Assembly: GCF_052056295.1 (NCBI RefSeq)
Contig: NZ_CP182493.1
Location: 1,674,001 to 1,738,000, forward strand
Reading direction: 5' to 3'
DNA: 64,000 nucleotides
DNA from: Catenovulum sp052056295
Lineage (GTDB): Bacteria; Pseudomonadota; Gammaproteobacteria; Enterobacterales; Alteromonadaceae
Part shown: positions 35,353 to 44,722 of the stretch, one piece after another
Position numbering within the stretch: position 1 is the stretch's first letter
Layout: the number at the start of each line of letters is the position of its first letter
Made by a program: the position numbers and the translations under genes
The notes under the pieces: generated by a model
Databases searched by the model: none
What the model was told of the DNA's origin: nothing
Seen by the model: only the letters and a program-made list of their open reading frames with translations

Positions 35353-36276
35353 TTATTCAGACCACCCATATGGCGCTTTATCCCACTGGTATATACGTAT
35401 CCAATCGTATTGAGTGACCATAGGATATTTATTGCGTTTTTTATTGCCGCCAAAGACATCTTGGATTTGGTCATTGGGGATCCAAAAATTCATCATCAAC
35501 TGGGTAAAGTTGTCGGGAATTGGTGTTGGCTTTACTTGAGGGGCAACACATTCAGGCTGGCAATCAATATCTGCAGCACTGAGTGTTTTAACTAACTTAC
35601 CATCAACAAACCATTTGATGGCATTGGGGGTCCATTCAAAAGCAAAAACACGCCATTCATCTACAGGGCCAACAACAATTTTGTCTTCCCACGCGCCCCA
35701 TTGACGGGTTGACCACCAATCTGGTGAATTGAGCCCATAAATTAAATTGGCTTGAAATTTATCCGGTCGGCCACCTTCAAGTTCGATATCTATTTCTTCC
35801 CATTCTCTTGGCTCACCACCTTGCATATAGGTAAATAACGACGAGATATAACCTGATGCAGTTTGGCGATTTGGCGCTTTCATCCGAGTTTCGAATCGGC
35901 CATATTTAATTGGTTTATCCGCCGCTGTGCGCAACTCGCCACAGGTGTAGTTGTAAGCATTTTTTTGCTGTTGGTGATCTTCAGACCAACCGGCCGCAAC
36001 CGCTTGCTGGCGTATAGTTAAATTTAATACTCCCTGCTTAACCTCAACGCCTTGTGGTTGAAAGCGACAGATAGATTCGCTGCCTACAGCACCATCACCT
36101 TTCGCCCACAAGTTTGGATTAAATTGGTTGAACCTTTCATCTACCACTAAAGTAAAATCTGTGTATTCACCTGTATAACCTGGGTAGGTGATAAGATTGT
36201 CAGCCGAAGGTGCAGCCTCTACTAAGCTAATTTTAGGCAATAGCATAGCCGCCACAATTAACATGGATTTTTTCAT
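35353..36276 (-). CDS. GH16 family beta-glucanase, single domain
   Basis: A protein of about 307 residues consisting of a signal peptide (cleavage after VEA, about residue 20-21) and one GH16 domain. The catalytic motif is EEIDIELEG (Glu161, Asp163, Glu165 from this start), the ExDxE form seen in lichenases and related enzymes rather than the ExDxxE form of the other three GH16 proteins here. It may therefore prefer mixed-linkage beta-glucan or another branched glucan. I start at ATG 36276 because the longer frame (to 36321) would run through a strong terminator. The next gene downstream is GH81. Confidence 0.88.
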   Translation of the reverse strand: MKKSMLIVAAMLLPKISLVEAAPSADNLITYPGYTGEYTDFTLVVDERFNQFNPNLWAKGDGAVGSESICRFQPQGVEVKQGVLNLTIRQQAVAAGWSEDHQQQKNAYNYTCGELRTAADKPIKYGRFETRMKAPNRQTASGYISSLFTYMQGGEPREWEEIDIELEGGRPDKFQANLIYGLNSPDWWSTRQWGAWEDKIVVGPVDEWRVFAFEWTPNAIKWFVDGKLVKTLSAADIDCQPECVAPQVKPTPIPDNFTQLMMNFWIPNDQIQDVFGGNKKRNKYPMVTQYDWIRIYQWDKAPYGWSE

Positions 36277-36291
36277 AACAGTACCAATTAG

Positions 36292-36338
36292 AAAAAAAGC
36301 GTGGCAGCCAATGGGACACATATAACTGCCGCCACGCT
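36292..36338 (-). terminator. Rho-independent terminator of the second TonB receptor gene
   Basis: A GC-rich imperfect stem (AGCGTGGCAG at 36298 pairs with CTGCCGCCACGCT at 36326), followed on the minus strand by a run of seven T residues. It lies 14 bases past the receptor stop and supports the short start of the GH16 gene. Confidence 0.85.
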
Positions 36339-36351
36339 ATTATTGGGAGTC

Positions 36352-39345
36352 TTACAGTTTGATGCGCGCACCAACTATGTATCTTGGGCCATATTGGCGA
36401 GCAAATAAGAATTGCTCTTCAAAACGGCCATAACCTTGTTCGGTTTCATTGTTGAGGTTAACCCCATCAAAAAACACAGTTAGGTTGTCAGTAACATCAT
36501 AGTTAATACTCATATCCCATTGAGCGAAGGATTTAGCAAACTGCGGCGGCGCTTCAGCCGAACCTTGTGATTGACCTTGGCCAATTAAATATGCATCCCG
36601 CCACGCGTAAGTTGCTTTAACTGATAAACCGTCTTTCTCGTAGAACATTTGGAAGTTGGCAGAATCACTAATGCCAGGAAGGACGGATTGAACTTTAAGC
36701 TCGTACGGATCATATTCAACGTCACCATCCACTAAAGTAAAGTTGAGTGATGTACCAAAACCACTGTCGCCAAATACGTGTTGTACAGCAAATTCAGCAC
36801 CGTGAACGTTACGTTCTTCAACGTTTAACGGTGTGCTTAATGACCACTCCAACAAAGGATCTGTTGCTGGGTCTGCTGCGATAGCACCATTTTCATCACC
36901 GTAACCTTCAGCAATTAACCAGTCGTAAATTGCACTGGTATCCGCTTGTTGGCCATCCGCTTCGATTGCAGTGACAGCTGCGTTGTATCTTTGGCCTTTA
37001 TATACATCATGTACACCTTCTAATGTGACACTGGTGACAGAGCCTTCAATCCAGTCTTCAACTTTCTTGGCAAATAAACCAAGCGATAAATAACTGTCTT
37101 CTTGGTAATAATATTCGAACGATAAATCCAAGTTAGTTGACTGGTAAGGTTTAAGGTTAGTATTACCACCACTGGCGGTACGCGCGCCTATTTTGGGGCT
37201 GCCGCTATAACCCGTGCCACCTAATAAATAACCTAATTCAGGTCGGGCCATGCTTTTACCGAAAGATAAACGCGTGACCAAGTCATCGGTTAACTCTAGT
37301 TTTAAATCAATCATAGGCAAGACTATGTCGTAGCCACCAGAATTAGAGACTAATTGAGCATCACCTTGATAACGCGTGATCCATTCAGAGCCTGATGCCC
37401 ACACCACTTCATCAACTAATTTACTTTCAGATGGGCTGATTACATCTGTTGACTCATAACGCACACCAGCATTCATTTCTAACAGATAATCGCCGAGTTC
37501 AAATTCCCATTGGCTTTGCACATAAACCGCTGTGGTTTCTTCTTCAACTAAGCTGGTTGAAAATGTGCCATTTGCGTCGTAAGGGTCGGTTGAAAATGCA
37601 TTCGCATCACCCACTGCCGCAGCTGTTACGTAGGCGCTATGCAAACCAACTACTTTGTCTAAATCAAAGGTGTAATAATAATTTGGCGATAGCTCGTCGC
37701 CACCACCGGCAAACTGGTCTAAGAAACTACCTGTGCCATGTTTGGTAAATAACTCATCTGCAAATATCTGGGTGAAGCTAGGATTAAAACCTGGGCCACC
37801 ACGCAAACCACTCCAAGCATTAGAACCAGACAATTCTTGTTTAGTAAAAGATGCACCACCTTTTAATTGAATCAGTGCGCCGTTTCCTTCGTTTGTCCAT
37901 GTCACATCTAGTTGTGCTTGCTGCACTGTGGCTTTGCCTGGGCTGTGGATAAATTGGCCAAAGTTAGAATCTATCTCACTGGTATTGAGTGTTTGGCTGC
38001 CATTTTCCCAATTAATCCAATAATGTGGAATCTCCCCTGTACGGTAGTCATATACTTTATTGATCAACTGGTCTGAGCCCATGATCATCTGCACTGTGCC
38101 ACCAATGCCTTTATCCGCACCATTATCTACTTTGGTTTGCGAATCGTGCACATCTAACTCCAGATGTATGCTATCGGTTAACTGCCAATCAAGGTTTAAA
38201 CCAATTGAATCAGATTCTACTTCTGTGGTTGAACGGCTAATTGCAAACGAGCCATCATCCCCAGCGATATCCGCATAAATTGCCGTACCATTAGCGTCTA
38301 ATTCGTAGCCATTGATGTTGCCACCAAAGTTATTCCAAATGCCCCAACCCACACTTTCAACTGCTGTGGTAGCACGTGTACCTGTATAGTCAGCGGTAAT
38401 AACCATGTTGTCGGTTGGTTTGAACTGAAGCGCTACTTGGCCATTAATGCGTTCACGCTGCACATCGGCATAACCATAGTTCATATCTTTTGGGAAAAAA
38501 TGTGCGGCAGAAGCAAAAGGTTCGCCTGTGTCTTTATCATAATCAGTAAAGACTTTAACTGGTTCACCATTTTCATCGACTGCGCGATTGTCAATCACCT
38601 CACCACTTGGGCTTGATGGCAAATCTGCATTTGCATGCCAACCTTGAATGTTAGCGCCCTGCTGCTGGAAATCACGGCGGTTATACGAGAAGTTTGCTGC
38701 CACCCCAAAGGTATCATCCATAAAAGTGTCGCTGTATAAACCAGCAAATTCAGGGGTAATATCATCGCCTGCTACATTTGAACTATCATGAATCGCTTTG
38801 ACCATTAAACTGACAGTGCGTTCTTTCGATTGCAACGGCTTAGGTGTGACTATATTGACGGTTGCGCCTAAACCACCAGTTGGCGTTTCTGCTCGTGAGG
38901 TTTTAACCACTTCTAAACTAGATACACCCTCAGACGATAAGTTTTCAAAATTAAATGAGCGAGTAAAACCCGTGCCCGGCATTTGTCGGCCATTTAGCGT
39001 AACCAAGTTAAAGTGCGGACCAAAACCACGCACAGTAATTTCACTACCTTCACCGTTGGAACGGCTGATGGTTACACCTGTAATGCGCTGCAGTGATTCA
39101 GCTAAGTTAGTGTCGGGGAATTTACCCATTTCTTCAGCTGAAATAGCATCCATAATGCCTGAGCTATCGCGTTTTAAATCCATTGAACGCATTAAACTGC
39201 CGCGAATACCGCGTACTGTAATGGTTTCGTCTACTTGCTCGTCGGCACCTTGTTGAGCGTAAACCATCTGAGGTGCTGAAGCAGCAGCGAGTGCAACTGA
39301 TAAAGTTGCTGCAAGTTTATTTAATTTAAAGCTATTGGTATTCAT
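36352..39345 (-). CDS. TonB-dependent receptor (oligosaccharide type)
   Basis: A 997-residue receptor, with a signal peptide ending at MVYAQ (about residue 30) and TonB-box-like DETITVRG. The plug motifs KFPDTNLAESLQRITGVTI and VRGFGPHFNLVTLNGRQMP are almost the same as in the receptor at 18626-21742, so the two are paralogues. The barrel ends in IVGARIKL with a terminal leucine. TAGGAAAG precedes the ATG. It lies downstream of a GH16 lipoprotein gene on the same strand and is expected to import laminarin oligosaccharides. No LacI-type palindrome was found directly upstream. Confidence 0.92.
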   Translation of the reverse strand: MNTNSFKLNKLAATLSVALAAASAPQMVYAQQGADEQVDETITVRGIRGSLMRSMDLKRDSSGIMDAISAEEMGKFPDTNLAESLQRITGVTISRSNGEGSEITVRGFGPHFNLVTLNGRQMPGTGFTRSFNFENLSSEGVSSLEVVKTSRAETPTGGLGATVNIVTPKPLQSKERTVSLMVKAIHDSSNVAGDDITPEFAGLYSDTFMDDTFGVAANFSYNRRDFQQQGANIQGWHANADLPSSPSGEVIDNRAVDENGEPVKVFTDYDKDTGEPFASAAHFFPKDMNYGYADVQRERINGQVALQFKPTDNMVITADYTGTRATTAVESVGWGIWNNFGGNINGYELDANGTAIYADIAGDDGSFAISRSTTEVESDSIGLNLDWQLTDSIHLELDVHDSQTKVDNGADKGIGGTVQMIMGSDQLINKVYDYRTGEIPHYWINWENGSQTLNTSEIDSNFGQFIHSPGKATVQQAQLDVTWTNEGNGALIQLKGGASFTKQELSGSNAWSGLRGGPGFNPSFTQIFADELFTKHGTGSFLDQFAGGGDELSPNYYYTFDLDKVVGLHSAYVTAAAVGDANAFSTDPYDANGTFSTSLVEEETTAVYVQSQWEFELGDYLLEMNAGVRYESTDVISPSESKLVDEVVWASGSEWITRYQGDAQLVSNSGGYDIVLPMIDLKLELTDDLVTRLSFGKSMARPELGYLLGGTGYSGSPKIGARTASGGNTNLKPYQSTNLDLSFEYYYQEDSYLSLGLFAKKVEDWIEGSVTSVTLEGVHDVYKGQRYNAAVTAIEADGQQADTSAIYDWLIAEGYGDENGAIAADPATDPLLEWSLSTPLNVEERNVHGAEFAVQHVFGDSGFGTSLNFTLVDGDVEYDPYELKVQSVLPGISDSANFQMFYEKDGLSVKATYAWRDAYLIGQGQSQGSAEAPPQFAKSFAQWDMSINYDVTDNLTVFFDGVNLNNETEQGYGRFEEQFLFARQYGPRYIVGARIKL

Positions 39346-39400
39346 AACTTTCCTACTTAATTCTGTACTAAAAATTCTTAGCTAATAACCTGGGAACAAA

Positions 39401-39430
39401 GTAGAGCTGCCATCTGTGAGGAAGCTCTAC
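39401..39430 (-). terminator. Weak hairpin after the GH16 lipoprotein gene
   Basis: GTAGAGCT / AGCTCTAC, 8-bp arms with a 14-base loop, 11 bases past the GH16 stop. The T run is poor, so it may only partly stop transcription into the receptor gene. Confidence 0.4.
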
Positions 39431-39440
39431 CATTTGGTAA

Positions 39441-42140
39441 TTACTTCATCACCACAGTGACATCATCAATTGATACAACACCTATTTCAGCGCCCATATC
39501 AAACAGCACTCGGCTGTTGTCGTCACCAAAACCATCGGCAACTATGTCGTAAGTAAATGTTTGCCAATCTGTAGTTAGCGATACAGTTTCTGTTATGTTG
39601 GTCCATGGATCATGGTTTAAACCTAAACCTACAAGCATAGTGCGAGCACGGTCTGATTTTGCTTGGAATGACACTGTATAAGTCGCACCAGGAGTAATAG
39701 TCATAACTTGGCTAATGTTGACATCCCAAGGGTTACCCGCCGCAGTTACATCAACTTGGTAGAAAGAGTTTGCACCTTCTGTCACTATATTGACGTCAAA
39801 AATTGAGTTTAACCAATGGTCGACTGAATCAAATGTGCCGTTGCAGATAGGGACAGCACAGACTGCAGCATTGTCATCACTTGTATCATCACCAGAGTTG
39901 TCATTGCCAGTGTCGTCACCAGCAGCCGGTACACTGCCTGCGCCATTGTATATTTTGGCATTGTCAATTCGATAAACAGCGCCGTTGCCTTTGCCCCAAT
40001 CAGGGAAAACCATTACAACGTCAATTGCCGAGGTATCTAAGCCTAAGTTAGCTAATTCAGACAAGGTAAAGGTATAGGTTTGCCATTGACCAACCACTGG
40101 TGCTGCACCTTCAACAGAGTCTGTTAACGCTACTTGTACCGCTTCCGATGCTGAATTACTTTCAATCTTGAATTGCCATGTTGCACTAGCATCCGTCGGC
40201 GCACTGGTGACTTTCATATCAAATTGAACGACACCTGTATCTTCAATTGACGCAGCATTAAATGAGATACCGCTACCTGTAGCTGGCTTAAAGCCCATAA
40301 CAGTTTCTGTCGCACCTATGCTGAATTCAATTGCTGTGTTGTGCTCAGCGTCATCTGTGACTTCAAGCGGTGTTGAACCACCACAACAATCCCAAGGAGC
40401 CCATTCAAGGTTGGCGCCATCAGTAAATAACACTAATTCAGGAGACTCTGCACCATCACCGACAACAAAGTTATCAACTCGGTACACTGCACCTTCACCT
40501 TGGCCCCAAGCTGGGAAGATCATAAATACATCGATAGCAGAAGAGTCTAAACCTGCATCTTCTAACTGTTTTATAGTAAATGTGTAGTGTTGCCATTGAC
40601 CCACTGGCGGTGTTACGCCTTCAAGGCTGTCTGCAAAACTGATTGTCGCAGCTGTGCTGTTATTGTCACTTTCAACTTTTAACAACCAATCAACCACACC
40701 TGCATTTGGCGCAGATAAAAGTTTTAAGTCAAACTCAACTGTGCCATTTTCCGATTTTGAACTGGCGTTATATGGTTGCGGCGCAGCGGCATTACGTGTA
40801 ATAAAGCCCATTACAGTTGGAGTAGCACCTATCGCGAATTCAGCAGTCGCGCCATAGGTTGCGTCGGCATCTGTTTCCACCATAGGTGTGGTGCCACCAC
40901 AACAATCCCACAATGGCCAAGTTGGATTTTCACCATCGGCAAATACCACTAAATCAGCTGCTGGTGTATCGTCTACATTAATTTTTGGTGGTGTTGGTGC
41001 CATACCCTCAACTAGTGTGTCACCGCCAAAATATTCAGGAGTGAAAGTACCACATCCTTTACCTGTTGATGGACTCACCGAGCATTGATATACACGTACG
41101 TAATCAACAATTAGTGGATTACCTTCAGCAAACGCAGATGGGTCAACCCCTTTTTCATCTGTATGTGGGTTTTTATATGAATCTTTAATTCCATCAACCC
41201 AGTCACCACCCACTGCATTATTCAGCAATAAATGGAAATCTTGATCAAATGGTGCTGATGTATAGTTGTCTTTGATCTGACCATACGGATCATAATCTTC
41301 TGTGTACCAACCTTTATGCGCTAAAGCTGGGTTACCATCACTTTTGTAGCGAATTTCAGATTTACGCTGAGTTGCGTACAAAATATCATCAACATACCAA
41401 CGAATTTCACCTTCTTCCCATTCAATTGCATACGTATGAAATTCATCTGCAGGGTTAGCGTCAGTGTCAATTGATGTACCTGAGTGATGGTGACCAAAAG
41501 TAACAGCTTTATCATGTTGGTGCGCGCCATCTACCACTGCCGCCATACGCGCATAGTGAATGGTGCCATGTATTGTGCTGTCTATACTGTCATCTGCTTT
41601 AACCGCTTTGGTGTTGACCCCTTCAAAAATGTCAATTTCACCAGAGTTTGGCCAACCGCCATACACATTGTCAGTTGGTAACATCCAACCAGCGGGGAAA
41701 GTCCCTTGACCAGCAGGTAATTTGGCGCGAATTTCAAAACGGCCATAAGTCCAGTCACCTTTATCTTTGGTATTTAGGCGTGCGGATGTGTAGCCTTTTT
41801 CATTATCTAAGCCTTCTTCAGCCATTGCCACTAGGTACAATAAACCGTCTTGTACATAAGAGTTTTTGGCATCGTCGGTATAACATTGCTGCTCGTTATT
41901 ACCACCACCACTACAATTAACTTCATGTGTCCATTTAGTGCTGTCTATTTCGGTACCGTCGAATTCGTCTGCCCAAACTAGCTGCCAGTTTGAATTTTTT
42001 TCTGTTATATCTGGAGCGGTAAAGTCAGATTCAGTTGTTACGTCTTGCGTACAACCTAGTATTAAAGTGCTCGATGTGACAGCCAAACCATATTTGACTA
42101 ACCGAGCTAACTTATTTCGGTTAGGTAATTGTGTTGCCAT
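39441..42140 (-). CDS. GH16 laminarinase lipoprotein with tandem carbohydrate-binding modules
   Basis: A protein of about 899 residues with a lipobox (LILGC, Cys30). The GH16 domain spans about 50-355 and carries GEIDIFE (Glu168, Asp170, Glu173). Two tandem modules of about 160 residues follow (each starting with VVFADG or VLFTDG and sharing CCGG, IGATxTVMGF and VYRxDN), then a Gly/Asp/Asn-rich linker and a C-terminal CBM4/9-like module, about 755-899. The substrate is most likely laminarin. I start at ATG 42140, which has GGGGA upstream; ATG 42152 is also possible. A LacI-type palindrome lies 50-63 bases upstream and the divergent neighbour is a LytS-type kinase gene. Confidence 0.92.
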   Translation of the reverse strand: MATQLPNRNKLARLVKYGLAVTSSTLILGCTQDVTTESDFTAPDITEKNSNWQLVWADEFDGTEIDSTKWTHEVNCSGGGNNEQQCYTDDAKNSYVQDGLLYLVAMAEEGLDNEKGYTSARLNTKDKGDWTYGRFEIRAKLPAGQGTFPAGWMLPTDNVYGGWPNSGEIDIFEGVNTKAVKADDSIDSTIHGTIHYARMAAVVDGAHQHDKAVTFGHHHSGTSIDTDANPADEFHTYAIEWEEGEIRWYVDDILYATQRKSEIRYKSDGNPALAHKGWYTEDYDPYGQIKDNYTSAPFDQDFHLLLNNAVGGDWVDGIKDSYKNPHTDEKGVDPSAFAEGNPLIVDYVRVYQCSVSPSTGKGCGTFTPEYFGGDTLVEGMAPTPPKINVDDTPAADLVVFADGENPTWPLWDCCGGTTPMVETDADATYGATAEFAIGATPTVMGFITRNAAAPQPYNASSKSENGTVEFDLKLLSAPNAGVVDWLLKVESDNNSTAATISFADSLEGVTPPVGQWQHYTFTIKQLEDAGLDSSAIDVFMIFPAWGQGEGAVYRVDNFVVGDGAESPELVLFTDGANLEWAPWDCCGGSTPLEVTDDAEHNTAIEFSIGATETVMGFKPATGSGISFNAASIEDTGVVQFDMKVTSAPTDASATWQFKIESNSASEAVQVALTDSVEGAAPVVGQWQTYTFTLSELANLGLDTSAIDVVMVFPDWGKGNGAVYRIDNAKIYNGAGSVPAAGDDTGNDNSGDDTSDDNAAVCAVPICNGTFDSVDHWLNSIFDVNIVTEGANSFYQVDVTAAGNPWDVNISQVMTITPGATYTVSFQAKSDRARTMLVGLGLNHDPWTNITETVSLTTDWQTFTYDIVADGFGDDNSRVLFDMGAEIGVVSIDDVTVVMK

Positions 42141-42189
42141 AGGTATCCCCATAATTATTGTTGATGATTATTCAATCATTAAAAACAAT

Positions 42190-42203
42190 TGTAATCGCTT
42201 ACA
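42190..42203. promoter_or_regulatory. LacI-type operator before the GH16 lipoprotein gene
   Basis: TGTAATCGCTTACA, differing in one position from the perfect palindrome TGTAAGCGCTTACA. Confidence 0.6.
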
Positions 42204-42286
42204 AACCTCATTTAGTGCTGTTACAATCAATTAAAGCACCAAAACAATTAATACTTTTTTAACACACCATTTTCTTTTATACATAC

Positions 42287-42326
42287 AAAATGAGACAAAA
42301 TGGGATAAACGCAAGTTAAAATGGAT
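42287..42326. promoter_or_regulatory. Direct repeats, possible LytTR-regulator site
   Basis: AAAATGAGA (42287), AAAATGGGA (42297) and AAAATGGAT (42318). The last two are 21 bases apart, the two-turn spacing expected of LytTR sites; the first lies 10 bases earlier. They precede the second LytS/LytTR pair. Confidence 0.4.
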
Positions 42327-42344
42327 AATTAACTGAGCAACGGA

Positions 42345-42358
42345 TGTACTCGCTTACA
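42345..42358. promoter_or_regulatory. LacI-type operator-like site before the second LytS/LytTR pair
   Basis: TGTACTCGCTTACA, two differences from the symmetric form, about 63-76 bases upstream of the kinase start. Confidence 0.4.
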
Positions 42359-42420
42359 TTTATTTTTAGCTAATTTGCAACTAAGTTTTATTTAGTTGAT
42401 TGATAGAGGGTCTACCACTA

Positions 42421-43599
42421 GTGTCGCAAGCAAATACGATAATTCAGGCAATGGAACAAAGTGAGCAGGTAAAAGCTGTTGATGTCAGCCAGCTTATTCA
42501 ACATAAACTCGGCAACGCACCTGCCGTTTTATTTCGCTATTGCCAAGTCGGTTTTTGGGTATTTAGCTGCTTTATTAGCTACACCACGCTAACCCTTTGG
42601 TATGGTCAATACGACATAGCGCATTTCTCACATATTATTGTTCAAGCTGTTTTTGGTTTAGCTTTGAGCTTGTTGTTACAAAAAGCCTTTTTATGGAGCT
42701 GGCACAAAGGCAATTGGTTTAGGCTGGCTTATTCATTTGTACTTGTGGTCATTGTTTCTTTGCTGTGGACTGTTGTGCGTATGCTGGCGTTTATGCACAT
42801 GACTGACGAGCCTGATATTTGGTGGAATTTTGGTGGTTGGTATTTCACCGGTATTTTTATTTTTTCTTGTTGGAGTGCAATGTTTTATGGCGTGGTTTAT
42901 TACCAGTTGTTGCAAGTAGAGCACAAAATATTATTAGAAACTGAAGCTAAATCGAAAGCAGAACATTTAAAGCGTGTTGAAGCACAAAACATAGCGCGAG
43001 AAGCCCAATTAAAAATGCTGCGCTATCAACTAAACCCACATTTTTTATCTAACAGCTTAAATGCAATTAACTCGTTAATTGAAGCGCAAGAAAACAATAA
43101 AGCACAAAAAATGGTGGTCAATTTAAGCCGTTTTTTGCGTTATTCGTTGGACAATGATCCTGATGCTAAAGTCAGTTTAGCGCAAGAAATAGACACACTA
43201 AAACTCTATCTACAAATTGAAAAAGTGCGTTTTGGCGACAGGTTGGAATTTGATTTCAACATAGATGAAGAGGCTAACCGAGCCTTGATCCCAAGTTTGA
43301 TTTTACAACCTATAGTCGAAAATTCGATGAAACATGCAATCGCCAAAAATGAAGATGGCGGCACAATTAATTTAACCGCTAAGGTTAAAGACAATTGCCT
43401 TTTACTGCAGTTGTCTGATACAGGCTCGGGCTTAGCAGAAGCTGTGGACCAATCCGCTTTTGATCAACCTAGAGGTGTAGGTTTACGCAATATTAAACAG
43501 CGTTTAGCAACACTTTACCCTGAAGATTACACATTTGAATTAAAACAATTAGATACCGGCGGTTTGCTCGCGCAAATTAGCGTGCCATATCAAATTTAA
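42421..43599 (+). CDS. LytS-type sensor histidine kinase (second system)
   Basis: A protein of about 392 residues with four likely membrane helices (about 35-165), a short coiled linker, and a LytS-type kinase core. The phospho-acceptor motif is YQLNPHFLSN (His207 from this start), with Ser in place of the usual second Phe. The ATPase part has IPSLILQPIVENSMKHA and RGVGLRNIKQRL. I start at GTG 42421, with AGAGGG ten bases upstream; a TTG at 42400 and ATG at 42451 are also in frame. It is paralogous to the kinase at 26409-27494 and forms an operon with the next gene. Confidence 0.9.
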   Translation: MSQANTIIQAMEQSEQVKAVDVSQLIQHKLGNAPAVLFRYCQVGFWVFSCFISYTTLTLWYGQYDIAHFSHIIVQAVFGLALSLLLQKAFLWSWHKGNWFRLAYSFVLVVIVSLLWTVVRMLAFMHMTDEPDIWWNFGGWYFTGIFIFSCWSAMFYGVVYYQLLQVEHKILLETEAKSKAEHLKRVEAQNIAREAQLKMLRYQLNPHFLSNSLNAINSLIEAQENNKAQKMVVNLSRFLRYSLDNDPDAKVSLAQEIDTLKLYLQIEKVRFGDRLEFDFNIDEEANRALIPSLILQPIVENSMKHAIAKNEDGGTINLTAKVKDNCLLLQLSDTGSGLAEAVDQSAFDQPRGVGLRNIKQRLATLYPEDYTFELKQLDTGGLLAQISVPYQI

Positions 43600-43610
43600 T
43601 CGAGGCAAAT

Positions 43611-44369
43611 ATGCATAATATTAAAACCATTATTGTTGACGATGAACCACTCGCGTTAAGTTTGATTAAAGCTAAGTTGTCTAAACATCCACAAATTAAT
43701 ATTGTTGCCGAATGTCAAAATGGCCGTAAAGCGCTGGAGAAAATTCAGCAACATGCGCCCGATTTAGTTTTTTTAGACATTGAAATGCCCGGGCTAAATG
43801 GCTTTGATGTGATTCAAAAAATTCAAAATGACCTGATGCCGCTAATTGTATTTACCACGGCTTACGATCAATACGCGTTAAATGCCTTTGATGTAAATGC
43901 AGTCGATTATATTTTAAAACCCATTGATGAAGAGCACATTCAACGCGCCGTTGAGCGTGCCACGAGCCGTTTGCAAAACGTGGAAGATGATAATCAGCAA
44001 AAATCGAAAATCATAGGGGCGTTACAGTCGATTAAAGCCTCTGGCGAACACAAAATAGTCATTAAAGATGGTGATGAAATTACTTTAGTCAACCAACAGC
44101 AAATAGAATGGATTGACGCAGCGGGCGACTATTGTTGTATTCACGCTCAAGGCAAAACTCATATCAAGCGTTCAACTATATCGGCTATGTTAGATGAATT
44201 AGATCCGAGCATTTTTAAACGCGTACACAGATCGACCATAATCAATTTAACTTGTATCGATAAAGTCACCCCACTGCCCAAAGGTGAATTTTATGTGCAT
44301 ATAGGCGACAACGAACAAGTAAAAGTCAGCCGCACTTATAAAGATGTGGTGAAGGATTATTTGCAGTAG
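43611..44369 (+). CDS. LytTR-family response regulator (second system)
   Basis: A 252-residue protein with an N-terminal receiver (phospho-acceptor Asp56 in VFLDIEMPG, LKPID) and a C-terminal LytTR domain (WIDAAGDYCCIHA, RVHRSTIINLTCI). It starts 11 bases after the kinase stop. The protein closely resembles the first LytTR regulator (25669-26406), so the two systems probably arose by duplication. Likely targets are the divergent GH16 gene and neighbouring receptor genes. Confidence 0.93.
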   Translation: MHNIKTIIVDDEPLALSLIKAKLSKHPQINIVAECQNGRKALEKIQQHAPDLVFLDIEMPGLNGFDVIQKIQNDLMPLIVFTTAYDQYALNAFDVNAVDYILKPIDEEHIQRAVERATSRLQNVEDDNQQKSKIIGALQSIKASGEHKIVIKDGDEITLVNQQQIEWIDAAGDYCCIHAQGKTHIKRSTISAMLDELDPSIFKRVHRSTIINLTCIDKVTPLPKGEFYVHIGDNEQVKVSRTYKDVVKDYLQ

Positions 44370-44432
44370 TTTATTTCCCAAGCCCAATAAAGTATTATCA
44401 TACAACAATAAATTTAAGGGTAAGGAATGCAA

Positions 44433-44627
44433 ATGTTTAAATTGATTCAATTATCAACCATTGCAGGAAAAGGAATATTAGCCGGATTTGGCTTAGGTTC
44501 AATCAGTTATGTAGTATTTTTTATGTCGCTAAATACCAACAATCAGCAAGCCTTTAACACAGCTGCTTATGTTGCCCTATTAGCGGGCGGGCTGTGTTTA
44601 TTTATTGCGTTAAAAAAGCGCCTATAG
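44433..44627 (+). CDS. Small two-helix membrane protein, unknown
   Basis: A 64-residue protein with two hydrophobic segments (GILAGFGLGSISYVVFFMSL and AAYVALLAGGLCLFIAL) and a basic tail. AAGGA lies 6 bases before the ATG at 44433; an earlier in-frame ATG at 44427 is too close to that site. It is 63 bases after the LytTR regulator and may be cotranscribed. No function can be assigned. Confidence 0.6.
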   Translation: MFKLIQLSTIAGKGILAGFGLGSISYVVFFMSLNTNNQQAFNTAAYVALLAGGLCLFIALKKRL

Positions 44628-44647
44628 AAACCCACGTCTATAGGCGC
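44618..44647 (-). terminator. Terminator of the GH3 gene
   Basis: A perfect 10-bp stem (GCGCCTATAG / CTATAGGCGC) followed on the minus strand by CTTTTTTAA. It lies 76 bases past the GH3 stop and overlaps the stop of the small membrane protein gene. Confidence 0.8.
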
Positions 44648-44722
44648 AAAGGGAGTTGTTACCAAACACAGTAACAAATGCATCCTTGCTACACAGTTAA
44701 ACAACCATAAAGGTACTGCTCT

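Larger units (their letters stand above)
42153..42420. promoter_or_regulatory. Divergent promoter region with two LacI-type sites and direct repeats
   Basis: This 268-base region separates the GH16 lipoprotein gene (minus) from the second LytS/LytTR pair (plus). It holds operator-like sites at 42190 and 42345 and AAAATG direct repeats at 42287, 42297 and 42318. No gene is seen. Confidence 0.6.

Noticed and set aside
35224..35595. Plus-strand 123-codon frame
   Set aside because: Most of it lies antisense to the GH16 gene and the rest in repeat-bearing intergenic DNA.
36277..36321. N-terminal extension of the small GH16 protein
   Set aside because: It would run through the terminator of the upstream receptor gene, and it lacks a signal-peptide-like start.
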